From positions 62,001 through 126,000 of the forward strand of contig NZ_JAAGLT010000023.1 of NCBI RefSeq assembly GCF_010548275.1: a DNA stretch of 64,000 bases, written 5' to 3'. Within the stretch, counting starts at the first letter, position 1, and the number at the start of each line of letters is the position of its first letter. Position numbers and translations under genes: made by a program. This document shows positions 19,211-27,346 of this stretch, piece after piece. This DNA comes from Streptomyces sp. SID12488. GTDB taxonomy: Bacteria > Actinomycetota > Actinomycetes > Streptomycetales > Streptomycetaceae. The notes beneath the pieces are model-generated. The model saw nothing but the letters and a program-made list of their open reading frames with translations, was not told where the DNA came from and did not search any database.

Positions 19211-19471
19211 GCGTGAGTGGACGTCCTCCCCTGAACGCTGAAAACGCTTCCGGCCTGGTGAGCGGAAGCCAGTGATCACAGTGCGCGCCGCACGGAACGG
19301 GGCTCAAGGGATTCCTGTGGCCGGGGAGTGCCAATGCCGCCTTCGGCCAAGGAGGTTGACCGCGTCCTACACCGAGTCCGATGCCGATCCGATGCCTCCA
19401 CGAGGGAGTCCCACGGCCACCGCCCAGCTTGAACACAGGGTTCCCCCAGGAAACCGGGACACGATTCGTAC

Positions 19472-20206
19472 ATGTCTGGCACTTACGGGGTTCGCGGCGG
19501 TCACGGCGGTCACGTCCGTGTGCTGATCGTCGACGACGAACCGGCACTCACGGAACTGTTGTGCGTGGCCGTCACCGAGGCGGGCTGGCGGCCCTACCTC
19601 GCCGCCGACGGCGAGAGCGCGCTGCGCATCGCTCGTTCCTCGGCCCCGCACGCGGTCGTTCTCGATGGCATGCTGCCCGACCTCGACGGCCTCCAGGTGC
19701 TCCGCAGGCTGCGGTACGAGAGCCCGCGGCTGCCCGTCCTCATGCTCACCGCCCGCGACGCACTCGAACACCGTCTCGACGGACTGGAAGCGGGCGCGGA
19801 CGACTACGTCACCAAGCCGTTCTCCCTGGAGGAGGTCGTGCTGCGGCTGCGCGGACTGCTGCGCCGGTGCGGCGCCGAACAGACGCGCACCGACGACTCC
19901 GTACGCGTCCTGGGCGACCTCGTGATCACCGGGGAGAGCCGCGAGGTGCACCGCGACGGCACGCCCGTCCAGCTCACCGCCAAGGAGTTCGACCTGCTCA
20001 ACCTGCTGATGGGCCACCCGCGCCAGGTGCTCAGCAAGGGGCAGATCCTCGACCATGTGTGGACGAGCTGCTTCGACAGCGGCGACAACCTCGTCGAGGT
20101 GTACATCTCCAGCCTGCGCCGCAAGATCGACAAGGGGCGGGCCCCGATGATCCACACCGTGCGCGGACTCGGGTACGCGATCCGGGCGGGGGAGGACGGG
20201 AGATGA
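19472..20206 (+). CDS. OmpR-family response regulator
   Basis: A 244-residue regulator: receiver domain (residues ~15-128) with the acidic pair in LIVDDEPALT, phospho-acceptor Asp in AVVLDGMLPDLDG, Thr in VLMLTARD and Lys in DDYVTKPFSL. The winged-helix effector (about 145-238) includes LTAKEFDLLNLLM and VYISSLRRKIDKG. Its TGA overlaps the ATG of the sensor kinase (ATGA). The ~15 residues before the receiver fold are unusual and the start has no strong ribosome site. Confidence 0.9.
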   Translation: MSGTYGVRGGHGGHVRVLIVDDEPALTELLCVAVTEAGWRPYLAADGESALRIARSSAPHAVVLDGMLPDLDGLQVLRRLRYESPRLPVLMLTARDALEHRLDGLEAGADDYVTKPFSLEEVVLRLRGLLRRCGAEQTRTDDSVRVLGDLVITGESREVHRDGTPVQLTAKEFDLLNLLMGHPRQVLSKGQILDHVWTSCFDSGDNLVEVYISSLRRKIDKGRAPMIHTVRGLGYAIRAGEDGR

Positions 20207-21708
20207 CCGTACGTCTGCGCGGACGCTCGCTGCGGACCCGCCTGCTGTTCTTCATCGGGGTCACCCTGGCCGTGGTGTGCGCCGCCATGGCGGTCACCAC
20301 CATCTTCGCCCAGCACAAGTACCTGCTGGGCAGCCTCGACGACCGTGTCGCCAACGCCGTGGCGCGCAGCCAGGGCGGCGCCGCGCTCCACCCCGAACTG
20401 GACAACAACCTCGGCTTCCTCAACGAGAGCGGCCAGCCCGCCGGAACCCTGGCCGCCCGTCTCGCCGCCGACGGCACCCTGCTCACGGCCCAGGTCGTCT
20501 CCCAGGACGCCGCGCCGCGGGACCTGACTTCCGAGCAGCGGTCGGCGCTCGCCGGCATCAAGGCCGACGGCTCGATGCACACCCGTACCGTGCCGGGCCT
20601 CGGCACGTACCGGATCACGGCGATCGGCGGCACCGCCGACAGCGGTGTCCGGGTGCTGACCGGGCTGCCGATGGACGACGTCCAGGACATGATCCAGGGC
20701 CTGGTCGTCATCGAGGCCGCAGTCGCCGTGGTCGGCCTGACGATCGCGGGCTGCGTGTGCGCGGTCGTCATACGACGCCAACTGCGCCCCCTGGGCCGGG
20801 TCGCCGCCACCGCGGTCGAGGTCTCGCGCGCGCCGCTGGGCCGGGGCGCGGTCGTCGGCCTCACCCGCGTCCCGGAACGCGACACCGACCCGCAGAGCGA
20901 GGCCGGCCAGGTCGGTGCCGCCCTCAACCGGATGATCGACCACGTCGAGTCGTCCCTCGCCGAACGCCAGGCCGACGAGGAACGCATGCGGCGCTTCCTG
21001 TCCGACGCCAGCCATGAACTCCGTACCCCGCTCGCCTCGATCGCCGGATACGCGGAACTCATGAACCGGGGTACGCAGCGGATCGAGCCGGCGCTGGCCT
21101 GGCGGCGCGTGTCGGCGGAGTCGGCGCGGATGACGGGGCTGGTGGAGGACCTGCTGCTGCTCGCCCGGCTCGACGAGGGGCGGCCGTTGCAGTCCGCCGA
21201 GGTGGACCTCGCGGCGGTGGTCGCCGAGTCGGTGTGGGACGCCCGGGCAGCGGGCGAGAACCACCACTGGCAGCTGGCGCTCCTCCTCGACTCCCCGGCG
21301 CTGGTCCTCGGCGACGAGGCCCGGCTGCACCAGGTGGTGGCCAACCTGCTGGCGAACGCCCGGGTCCACACGCCCGCCGGCACGACGGTGGTGGCCTCGG
21401 CCGAGGTCGTGGGCGAGCGGTGCGTCGTCCGCGTACGCGACGACGGCCCCGGCATCCCGCCGCACCTGCTCCCGTCCGTCTTCGAACGCTTCACCCGGGC
21501 CGACGTCTCCCGCGCCCGCAGCGGCCCCCGGGACGGGGGTTCGGGCCTCGGCCTCGCCATCGTGTCGGCCATCGTGGCCGCGCACGGAGGGAGCATCGAC
21601 GTCGAAAGCGTCCCGGGACACACCGAGTTCACGATCGAACTGCCCACCGCGAGAGTGGTGCCGCCGACGACATCGCGCCCTGAACTCCGCACGCCGCTTC
21701 GGCGGTGA
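20203..21708 (+). CDS. sensor histidine kinase
   Basis: A 501-residue membrane kinase: helix at about 14-34, an extracytoplasmic sensor domain to ~165, a second helix at ~168-188, a HAMP-like linker, HisKA with FLSDASHELRTPLASIAGYA (phospho-acceptor His) and HATPase with NLLANARVHTP (N box), DDGPGIPP and GGSGLGLAIV. It pairs with the regulator immediately upstream. Signal unknown. The next gene on the same strand is a secreted LPMO nearly 400 bp downstream, which may or may not be a target. Confidence 0.92.
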   Translation: MTVRLRGRSLRTRLLFFIGVTLAVVCAAMAVTTIFAQHKYLLGSLDDRVANAVARSQGGAALHPELDNNLGFLNESGQPAGTLAARLAADGTLLTAQVVSQDAAPRDLTSEQRSALAGIKADGSMHTRTVPGLGTYRITAIGGTADSGVRVLTGLPMDDVQDMIQGLVVIEAAVAVVGLTIAGCVCAVVIRRQLRPLGRVAATAVEVSRAPLGRGAVVGLTRVPERDTDPQSEAGQVGAALNRMIDHVESSLAERQADEERMRRFLSDASHELRTPLASIAGYAELMNRGTQRIEPALAWRRVSAESARMTGLVEDLLLLARLDEGRPLQSAEVDLAAVVAESVWDARAAGENHHWQLALLLDSPALVLGDEARLHQVVANLLANARVHTPAGTTVVASAEVVGERCVVRVRDDGPGIPPHLLPSVFERFTRADVSRARSGPRDGGSGLGLAIVSAIVAAHGGSIDVESVPGHTEFTIELPTARVVPPTTSRPELRTPLRR

Positions 21709-21903
21709 CGCCGGCGACCGAGGTCGTACGCCCAACTGCCGTCCACTCAACTCCCGTTCACGCAATTCCCGCACACCAACTCCTGCCCTCAACTCCCGCC
21801 TTCGGCTTCAGGTTTCGCGAGAGCCGCAGCCATCCGGGTGCGGTCCTCGTGCGTCAGGCGTTTACAACGGCACCGTGCGGCGCTAGCTTCAAAGGAGGGT
21901 GAG

Positions 21904-21919
21904 GTGGGAGCGCTCCCAC
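21904..21919. promoter_or_regulatory. CebR-type operator upstream of LPMO gene
   Basis: GTGGGAGCGCTCCCAC contains the exact 14-bp palindrome TGGGAGCGCTCCCA recognised by CebR, the cellobiose/cellotriose-responsive LacI-family repressor of cellulose utilisation in Streptomyces. It lies about 180 bp before the LPMO start, consistent with cellulose-induced expression. Confidence 0.85.
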
Positions 21920-21944
21920 ACCGAGCGGACCGGAACCCGTAAGC

Positions 21945-21958
21945 GGGAACCGCTCCCA
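21945..21958. promoter_or_regulatory. second, degenerate CebR-like site
   Basis: GGGAACCGCTCCCA matches the CebR palindrome at 11 of 14 positions, with an intact right half. It lies about 40 bp after the perfect site, a spacing near four helical turns. Confidence 0.45.
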
Positions 21959-22096
21959 CCTCACCACCCCCCACGCATCACACCGTGCGCATCGCGCATC
22001 ACGCGCGCCCCCAGCCGGGCGCGCCCCTTCACCCGCACGTTCCGTACGTACCGCACGACGTACGGCGCATCGCGTACGACTGAAGGAGAACATGAC

Positions 22097-23197
22097 ATGG
22101 CCCTGACATTAATGTCCCCATCCTCCCCCCGCACCCCACGCCGATTACCGCTCCCCACCCGAGGCAGAGCCTTCTTCCTCATCCTCCTGGCCCTGCTCAC
22201 CGCGATCCCGGCCCTCGGCCTGGTCGTCACGGCGGGAGGCGACGCGGAGGCCCACGGCACCCCGATGAAACCCGGCAGCCGTACCTTCCTCTGTTGGGAG
22301 GACGCACTCACGGACACCGGCGAGATCAAGGCGATCAACCCGGCCTGCAAGACGGCGCAACAGGTCAGCGGAACCACGCCGTTCTACAACTGGTTCTCGG
22401 TGCTGCGCTCGGACGGCGCGGGACGCACCCGGGGCTTCGTCCCGGACGGCCAGCTGTGCAGCGGCGGCAACACCAACTTCACCGGGTTCAACACCCCCAG
22501 CGCCGACTGGCCGTTGACCCATCTCACCTCGGGCGCCAATGTCGACTTCTCGTACAACGCGTGGGCGGCGCACCCGGGTTGGTTCTACGTCTACATCACC
22601 AAGGACGGCTTCGACCCGACCAAGACCCTCACCTGGGACGCGATCGAGTCCCAGCCGTTCCTGAGCGTCGACCACCCGCCGCTCAACGGCACCCCGGGCA
22701 ACGTCGAGGCCAACTACTCCTGGAACGGCAAGCTTCCGGCGAACAAGTCCGGGCGCCACCTCATCTACATGGTGTGGCAGCGCTCCGACAGCGCGGAGAC
22801 CTTCTACTCCTGCTCCGACGTCGTCTTCGACGGCGGCAACGGCGAGGTGACAGGCATCAAGGACCCCGGCAACCCGCCCACCGAGCCCCCGCCCGGCGCG
22901 TGCACCGCGAGCCGCCGTACGACGGGCAGCTGGAACGGCGGCTACCAGTCCGAGGTGACCGTCACCAACTCCGGGACCGTGCCGATGCTCGGCTGGATGG
23001 TCGACTGGACACTCCCGGCGGGCCAGACGGTGGACAGCCTCTGGAACGGCAACGCGACCTACAACGGCCAGGCGGTGATGGTCCACAACGCCAACTGGAA
23101 CGGCTCCCTCGATCCCGGCAGGACCGCGACGTTCGGATACGTCGTCCGGGGCTCCGGCGGTGATACGGCGACTACCCTGCCCTGCCGGGTCGGTTAG
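22097..23197 (+). CDS. AA10 lytic polysaccharide monooxygenase with CBM2
   Basis: A 366-residue secreted copper enzyme. A long signal peptide ends at AEA, leaving His53 as the mature N-terminus (HGTPMKPGSRTFLCW). The second copper His is in NAWAAHPGWFYVYITKDGF, and FYSC supplies the axial Phe. The AA10 domain spans about 53-255, then a Pro-rich linker (GNPPTEPPPG) and a CBM2 (about 270-366, with SWNGGYQSEVTVTNSG and GWMVDW). CBM2 and the CebR operator point to cellulose oxidation, though chitin activity is possible. The ATG at 22097 has AAGGAG at 8 nt; an ATG at 22092 hits an immediate stop. Codon 5 is TTA, rare in Streptomyces and dependent on the bldA tRNA. Confidence 0.9.
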   Translation: MALTLMSPSSPRTPRRLPLPTRGRAFFLILLALLTAIPALGLVVTAGGDAEAHGTPMKPGSRTFLCWEDALTDTGEIKAINPACKTAQQVSGTTPFYNWFSVLRSDGAGRTRGFVPDGQLCSGGNTNFTGFNTPSADWPLTHLTSGANVDFSYNAWAAHPGWFYVYITKDGFDPTKTLTWDAIESQPFLSVDHPPLNGTPGNVEANYSWNGKLPANKSGRHLIYMVWQRSDSAETFYSCSDVVFDGGNGEVTGIKDPGNPPTEPPPGACTASRRTTGSWNGGYQSEVTVTNSGTVPMLGWMVDWTLPAGQTVDSLWNGNATYNGQAVMVHNANWNGSLDPGRTATFGYVVRGSGGDTATTLPCRVG

Positions 23198-23252
23198 ACC
23201 CGCGGGGCTGCACATTCAAGCTCGATTTCAAGCAGGTGCAAGGCCGCTCAGG

Positions 23253-23285
23253 GCGGACCCGGTGGTCGATACCCACCGGGTCCGC
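23253..23285 (+). terminator. terminator hairpin after LPMO
   Basis: 13-bp perfect arms (gcggacccggtgg and its complement) with a 7-nt loop, 55 nt past the stop. Confidence 0.7.
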
Positions 23286-23348
23286 GAGCCGGGCCGGCAC
23301 GGGGGATGAGGCCCGGGTGGAGTGCGTCTGGTGATGTGACCGTCTGGA

Positions 23349-23360
23349 GACAACGTTGTC
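23349..23360. promoter_or_regulatory. palindrome GACAACGTTGTC upstream of GH92 gene
   Basis: A perfect 12-bp palindrome with a central CG, the form of a LacI-family operator, about 240 bp upstream of the first GH92 gene. The identical 12-mer occurs just upstream of the second GH92 gene (31193-31204). Confidence 0.65.
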
Positions 23361-23597
23361 CAGCGGTCTGAACATCACTCTATCGCCCCAACGGACACCA
23401 TCGTCAAACCGGTTGCCTCCCCCCGTGGTCCCCCACAGTCCCCCGTAGGAGTGGACCCGGCACCCTGCACGCATGACCGGTGTGCGCGTCGCCTCGGAGG
23501 CGTTCGACCTCCCGTGGTACCGCTGGCGCACGTCACTGTCCCCGCGGCTTGTGCGACCTGTGGTGCGCGACCCGTCCGAAGGAGGAGGGGCCGCGTC

Positions 23598-26500
23598 ATG
23601 CGTGTCCGCCCTACGTCACTGCTGCTGGCCGCCGCCCTGGTGCTCGGCATGCCCGCCCCGACGCTCGCGGCGACGGCGGTACCCCCGAACCCCCTGGCCC
23701 TGGTCCAGAACCCCACTGCGTACGTCGATCCGCTCATCGGTACCAGGAAGGGCGGCGACGTCTTCCCGGGCGCGGTCGTCCCCTTCGGCATGCTCTCCTG
23801 GAGCCCGGAGAACACCCGGGGCGACGCCACCCGCACGGCTGCCCCAGGCGGCTACCACTACGACGTCACCCGCATCCGGGGCTTCAGCCTCACCCACATG
23901 TCCGGCACGGGCTGTGCGGGCGGCAGCGGCGACATCCCGTTCTTCCCGTACGCCGGTCGGGTCACGTCCTCCCCGGCGAGCGACACCAAGGACGCGGTGT
24001 ACGCGGCCGACTTCAGTCACGCCGACGAGACGGCGGAGCCCGGCCACTACAAGGTGGGCATGGCGTCCGGCGTCACCGCCGACCTCACGGCGACCACTCG
24101 CACCGGTTCAGCCCGCTTCACCTATCCGCCCGAGCAACCGGCGTCGATGCTGATCCGGACCGCCAACTCCGAGGTGGGATCGACGGATTCGACGGTCACG
24201 ATCGACCCCACCGCCCGCACGGTCTCCGGCTCGGTCACCTCCGGCAACTTCTGCGGCCACCTGGACCCGGAGGGCCGACGCCCGTACTACACCCTCCACT
24301 TCACGGCCCGCTTCGACCGCGCCTTCAAGGCGACGGGCACCTGGCAGGACGACAGGCTGAGCCCGGGTACCACCTCCGCGTCCGGCGGAACGGGCGGCTT
24401 CACCGCCGACAAGGGCCGTCCCGTAGCGGGCAAGGGGGCAGGCGGATATGTGGAGTTCGAGGCCGGCGCGGGCCCGGTGGGCGTCAAGGTCGGTGTCTCG
24501 TACGTCAGTCGAGCGGGCGCCGAGGCCAATCTCGCGGCCGAGAACCCGCCGACCCGCCCCTTTACGTCGGTCCGGTACGCAGCCGAACGCGCCTGGCGGG
24601 ACAGGCTCGCCGCCATCAGGGTCGGCGGCGGCACGGAAGCCGAGCGCACCACCCTCTACACCGCCCTCTACCACTCCCTCCTCCACCCGAACGTCATCAG
24701 CGACGCCGACCGCCGATACCGGGGCGCCGACGGCGGGGTCCACCGGGTCCGGGCGAGGTACGACCACCAGTACGGCACCTTCTCCGGCTGGGACGTCTAC
24801 CGCTCCCAGGTCCAGCTGCTCACCCTCCTCGACCCCGACACCGGCTCGGACATCGCCCAGTCTCTCTACGAACTCGCCTGCCAGAACGGTGGGTTGTGGG
24901 ACCGCTGGCTGCACGGCGCGAGCGGCACCCACGTAATGAACGGCGACCCCTCACCCGCCTCCCTCGCCGGCATCCGCGCCTTCGGCGGCAGACGCTTCGA
25001 CCTGCGCGGCGCGCTGGACTCCCTGCTCCGGGCGGCGATCGTACCGACGCGGCAGGACCTCTCCCCGGCGGGCAGACCGGTCCTCTCGGTCGGTCAACGC
25101 CCCTCCCTGGATCAGTACTTGGCGCACCACTACATGCCCTCGGTGTCCAACGCCTGGGGCGGCGCCGCGGAGACGCTGGAGATGTCGGGGGCGGACTTCG
25201 CGCTCGCCGAACTGGCTCGCGCGGCGGGAAGGACGAGTACGGCGGACACCTTCATGAAGCGCGCCCAGTGGTGGCAGAACAACTTCGACATCGCGGCCCA
25301 TCGCGGCGGCGGCTACATCACCAACCGCAAGACGGACGGCAGTTGGGTTCCCGGCTTCACCCCGGCCACCGGCAACGGCTTCGTCGAGGGTACGGCGGCC
25401 CAGTACACCTGGATGGTCCCGCACAACCCGGCGGGCCTCTTCGCGGCGATGGGCGGCACCGCCAAGGCGGTCGACCGCCTGGACGCCTTCTTCCACCACG
25501 CCGACGGCAGCTGGGCACTCACCGGCAGCGGCGGCGAGAATTCCGAGCTGGACAACGAGCCCTCGGTCAACGTGCCCTACCTGTACGCCTACGCGGGCGC
25601 ACCGCACAAAACCCAGGAGACGGTGCGCGCGGCGATGACGAGGCTCTGGTCGACCCGCCCGGACGGCATCCCCGGCAACGACGACCTGGGCGCGATGTCC
25701 TCCTGGTACGTCTTCGCAGCGCTCGGCATGTACCCACAGGTGCCGTCCCGAGCCGAACTGATCCTGGCCTCACCCCTGTTCCCGAGGATCGAGATCAACC
25801 GCCCTTACGGCAACGACATCTCGATCCGCGCACAGGGTGCGGCGGCGGAAGCCCCGTATGTCCAGTCCCTCGCCGTCAACGGCCTTACGAGGGACCGCCC
25901 CTGGCTCCCGGCGTCCTTCGTCCGGCGCGGCGGCACCCTGGACTACACCCTCGCCGCGGCCCCGAACCCCACCTGGGGCGCTGCTCCGTCCGATGCCCCG
26001 CCGTCCTTCCGGGCGGGCGAGCAGCCGTACCAGATCGGCGTCGGCCCCACCACGGCGACGCTCGCACCGGGCGGCAGCGCGGGGGTGGACATCCGGGCTG
26101 TGTCCCTGACGGGCGCCGCCACCCCGGGCCCGGAGGTGCGCTTCGAGGTGGAGACGCCGACCGGCGTAACGGCAACGCCCGCCTCCGGCCAGCTGGTTGA
26201 CGGCACCCAGCGGATCACGCTCACCGCGCAGCCCGGGATCGGCCAGGGCTTCTACGAGGCGACGATCAAGGTGACGTCGACGGACAATACGGCGTACGAG
26301 CAGCCGATCGCCCTCACGGTGGCGGCCCCCGGCTCCCTCCTCGCCGCCTACGACAACACGAGCACCTCCGACGACACCGGCGACCACACCGAGGCCGACT
26401 ACGACGGCGGCGGCTGGAGCTACTCCCGCCAGGCCATGGCAGCGGCGGGCCTGACCCCGGGAACGCGGGTGAGCCTCCCGACAGGCTTGACCTTCACCTG

Positions 26501-26894
26501 GCCGACCTCACCGCCGGGCCGCCCGGACAACGCGTCGGCGACGACTCAGACGATCCGACTCGCCTCCCAGGCAACCCGGTTGTCGTTCATCGGCAGCGGC
26601 GTCTTCGGCAACCAGCAGACGACGGCGACGGTCACCTACACCGACGGCACCACCGACACGACCGACCTCGCCCTCACCGACTGGACCCTCGGCGGCGGCA
26701 CGGGAACCGTCCACTACGGCAACGAGATCGTCGCCCGGACCCCGTACCGGAACGTCTCGGGAACGGGCCGCGACCCGGTCCCGACGTACGTTTTCGCGAC
26801 CAGCCCGTTCCAGGCACCACCAGGCCGGAGCATCGCGAGCGTACGTCTCCCGGCCAATGCCAACATGCACGTGTTCACCCTCGCTGTTGGCTGA
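23598..26894 (+). CDS. secreted GH92 alpha-mannosidase
   Basis: A 1098-residue secreted enzyme with signal peptide to about residue 26. The GH92 N-domain starts at AYVDPLIGTRKGGDVFPGAV with the SLTHMSGTGCAGG motif; the catalytic (alpha/alpha)6 part contains FSGWDVYRSQVQLLTLLDP, NGFVEGTAAQYTWMVPHN (general-acid Glu) and GIPGNDDLGAMSSWYVFAAL (the Asp pair). GH92 enzymes are Ca2+-dependent exo-alpha-mannosidases, mostly alpha-1,2. After about residue 790 come a NEW3-like beta domain and a C-terminal sandwich beginning YDNTSTSDD that resembles the N-terminal domain of the fucosidase at 52741. The ATG at 23598 has AAGGAGG upstream. Confidence 0.92.
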   Translation: MRVRPTSLLLAAALVLGMPAPTLAATAVPPNPLALVQNPTAYVDPLIGTRKGGDVFPGAVVPFGMLSWSPENTRGDATRTAAPGGYHYDVTRIRGFSLTHMSGTGCAGGSGDIPFFPYAGRVTSSPASDTKDAVYAADFSHADETAEPGHYKVGMASGVTADLTATTRTGSARFTYPPEQPASMLIRTANSEVGSTDSTVTIDPTARTVSGSVTSGNFCGHLDPEGRRPYYTLHFTARFDRAFKATGTWQDDRLSPGTTSASGGTGGFTADKGRPVAGKGAGGYVEFEAGAGPVGVKVGVSYVSRAGAEANLAAENPPTRPFTSVRYAAERAWRDRLAAIRVGGGTEAERTTLYTALYHSLLHPNVISDADRRYRGADGGVHRVRARYDHQYGTFSGWDVYRSQVQLLTLLDPDTGSDIAQSLYELACQNGGLWDRWLHGASGTHVMNGDPSPASLAGIRAFGGRRFDLRGALDSLLRAAIVPTRQDLSPAGRPVLSVGQRPSLDQYLAHHYMPSVSNAWGGAAETLEMSGADFALAELARAAGRTSTADTFMKRAQWWQNNFDIAAHRGGGYITNRKTDGSWVPGFTPATGNGFVEGTAAQYTWMVPHNPAGLFAAMGGTAKAVDRLDAFFHHADGSWALTGSGGENSELDNEPSVNVPYLYAYAGAPHKTQETVRAAMTRLWSTRPDGIPGNDDLGAMSSWYVFAALGMYPQVPSRAELILASPLFPRIEINRPYGNDISIRAQGAAAEAPYVQSLAVNGLTRDRPWLPASFVRRGGTLDYTLAAAPNPTWGAAPSDAPPSFRAGEQPYQIGVGPTTATLAPGGSAGVDIRAVSLTGAATPGPEVRFEVETPTGVTATPASGQLVDGTQRITLTAQPGIGQGFYEATIKVTSTDNTAYEQPIALTVAAPGSLLAAYDNTSTSDDTGDHTEADYDGGGWSYSRQAMAAAGLTPGTRVSLPTGLTFTWPTSPPGRPDNASATTQTIRLASQATRLSFIGSGVFGNQQTTATVTYTDGTTDTTDLALTDWTLGGGTGTVHYGNEIVARTPYRNVSGTGRDPVPTYVFATSPFQAPPGRSIASVRLPANANMHVFTLAVG

Positions 26895-26906
26895 CACCAT
26901 CGATGG

Positions 26907-27314
26907 ATGGGGCGACGGCCGAACCTTCCCGAGGAGTTCAGGTCCGAGGCGCGCATCGCCTTCGCGTTCCTCGTCGAGAGTGAGGGCCTTTCCGAGCCGG
27001 AGGATCACGACCTCCGGTGGGGGTTCTACGGCTCTCAGCTGACGTACCACCGCGCGGACCTGGAAGTACGCATCAGTTTCTATGGCGGACGCGAGTCAGA
27101 GGTGTGCGCGCGTCTGATCCTGATCGCGCCGGACGGCACCCGAGGGCGAGGTGCGTCGCTGGACGGCCTCTACACAGCCGTCGGCTGCGGCCCACCCCAG
27201 GACGTCCCCGGCACAGTCCACAACCGGCGCTCCATGCTCAAGCGCATCCACCAACACGCCGAAGCCCTAAGCCGGTTGCTGCCCCGCCTCCCCGCCCGCT
27301 TCCCCGAGCCCTGA
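26907..27314 (+). CDS. conserved hypothetical protein
   Basis: A 135-residue soluble protein starting MGRRPNLPEEFRSEARIAFA, predicted alpha/beta with a strand-rich centre (DLRWGFYGSQLTYHRADLEV). Not recognised. Begins 12 nt after the GH92 stop, so it is probably cotranscribed, and converges with the second GH92 gene. An in-frame start slightly upstream is not excluded. Confidence 0.5.
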   Translation: MGRRPNLPEEFRSEARIAFAFLVESEGLSEPEDHDLRWGFYGSQLTYHRADLEVRISFYGGRESEVCARLILIAPDGTRGRGASLDGLYTAVGCGPPQDVPGTVHNRRSMLKRIHQHAEALSRLLPRLPARFPEP

Positions 27315-27346
27315 ACGGGGAAGCGGACCCGAGGAGCCACGGATGA

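Larger units (their letters stand above)
21709..22096. other. LPMO promoter region
   Basis: About 390 bp without a gene between the kinase stop and the LPMO start. It holds the two CebR-like sites and, near 22025-22080, runs of cgtacgta-like repeats just before the ribosome site. No other gene is supported. Confidence 0.5.
23198..23597. other. LPMO-GH92 intergenic region
   Basis: 400 bp containing the LPMO terminator and the GACAACGTTGTC palindrome. No gene supported. Confidence 0.5.

Noticed and set aside
19237..19250. GAAAACGCTTCC-like LacI half-operator before the response regulator
   Set aside because: Only one half is convincing and no related site or regulator is nearby.
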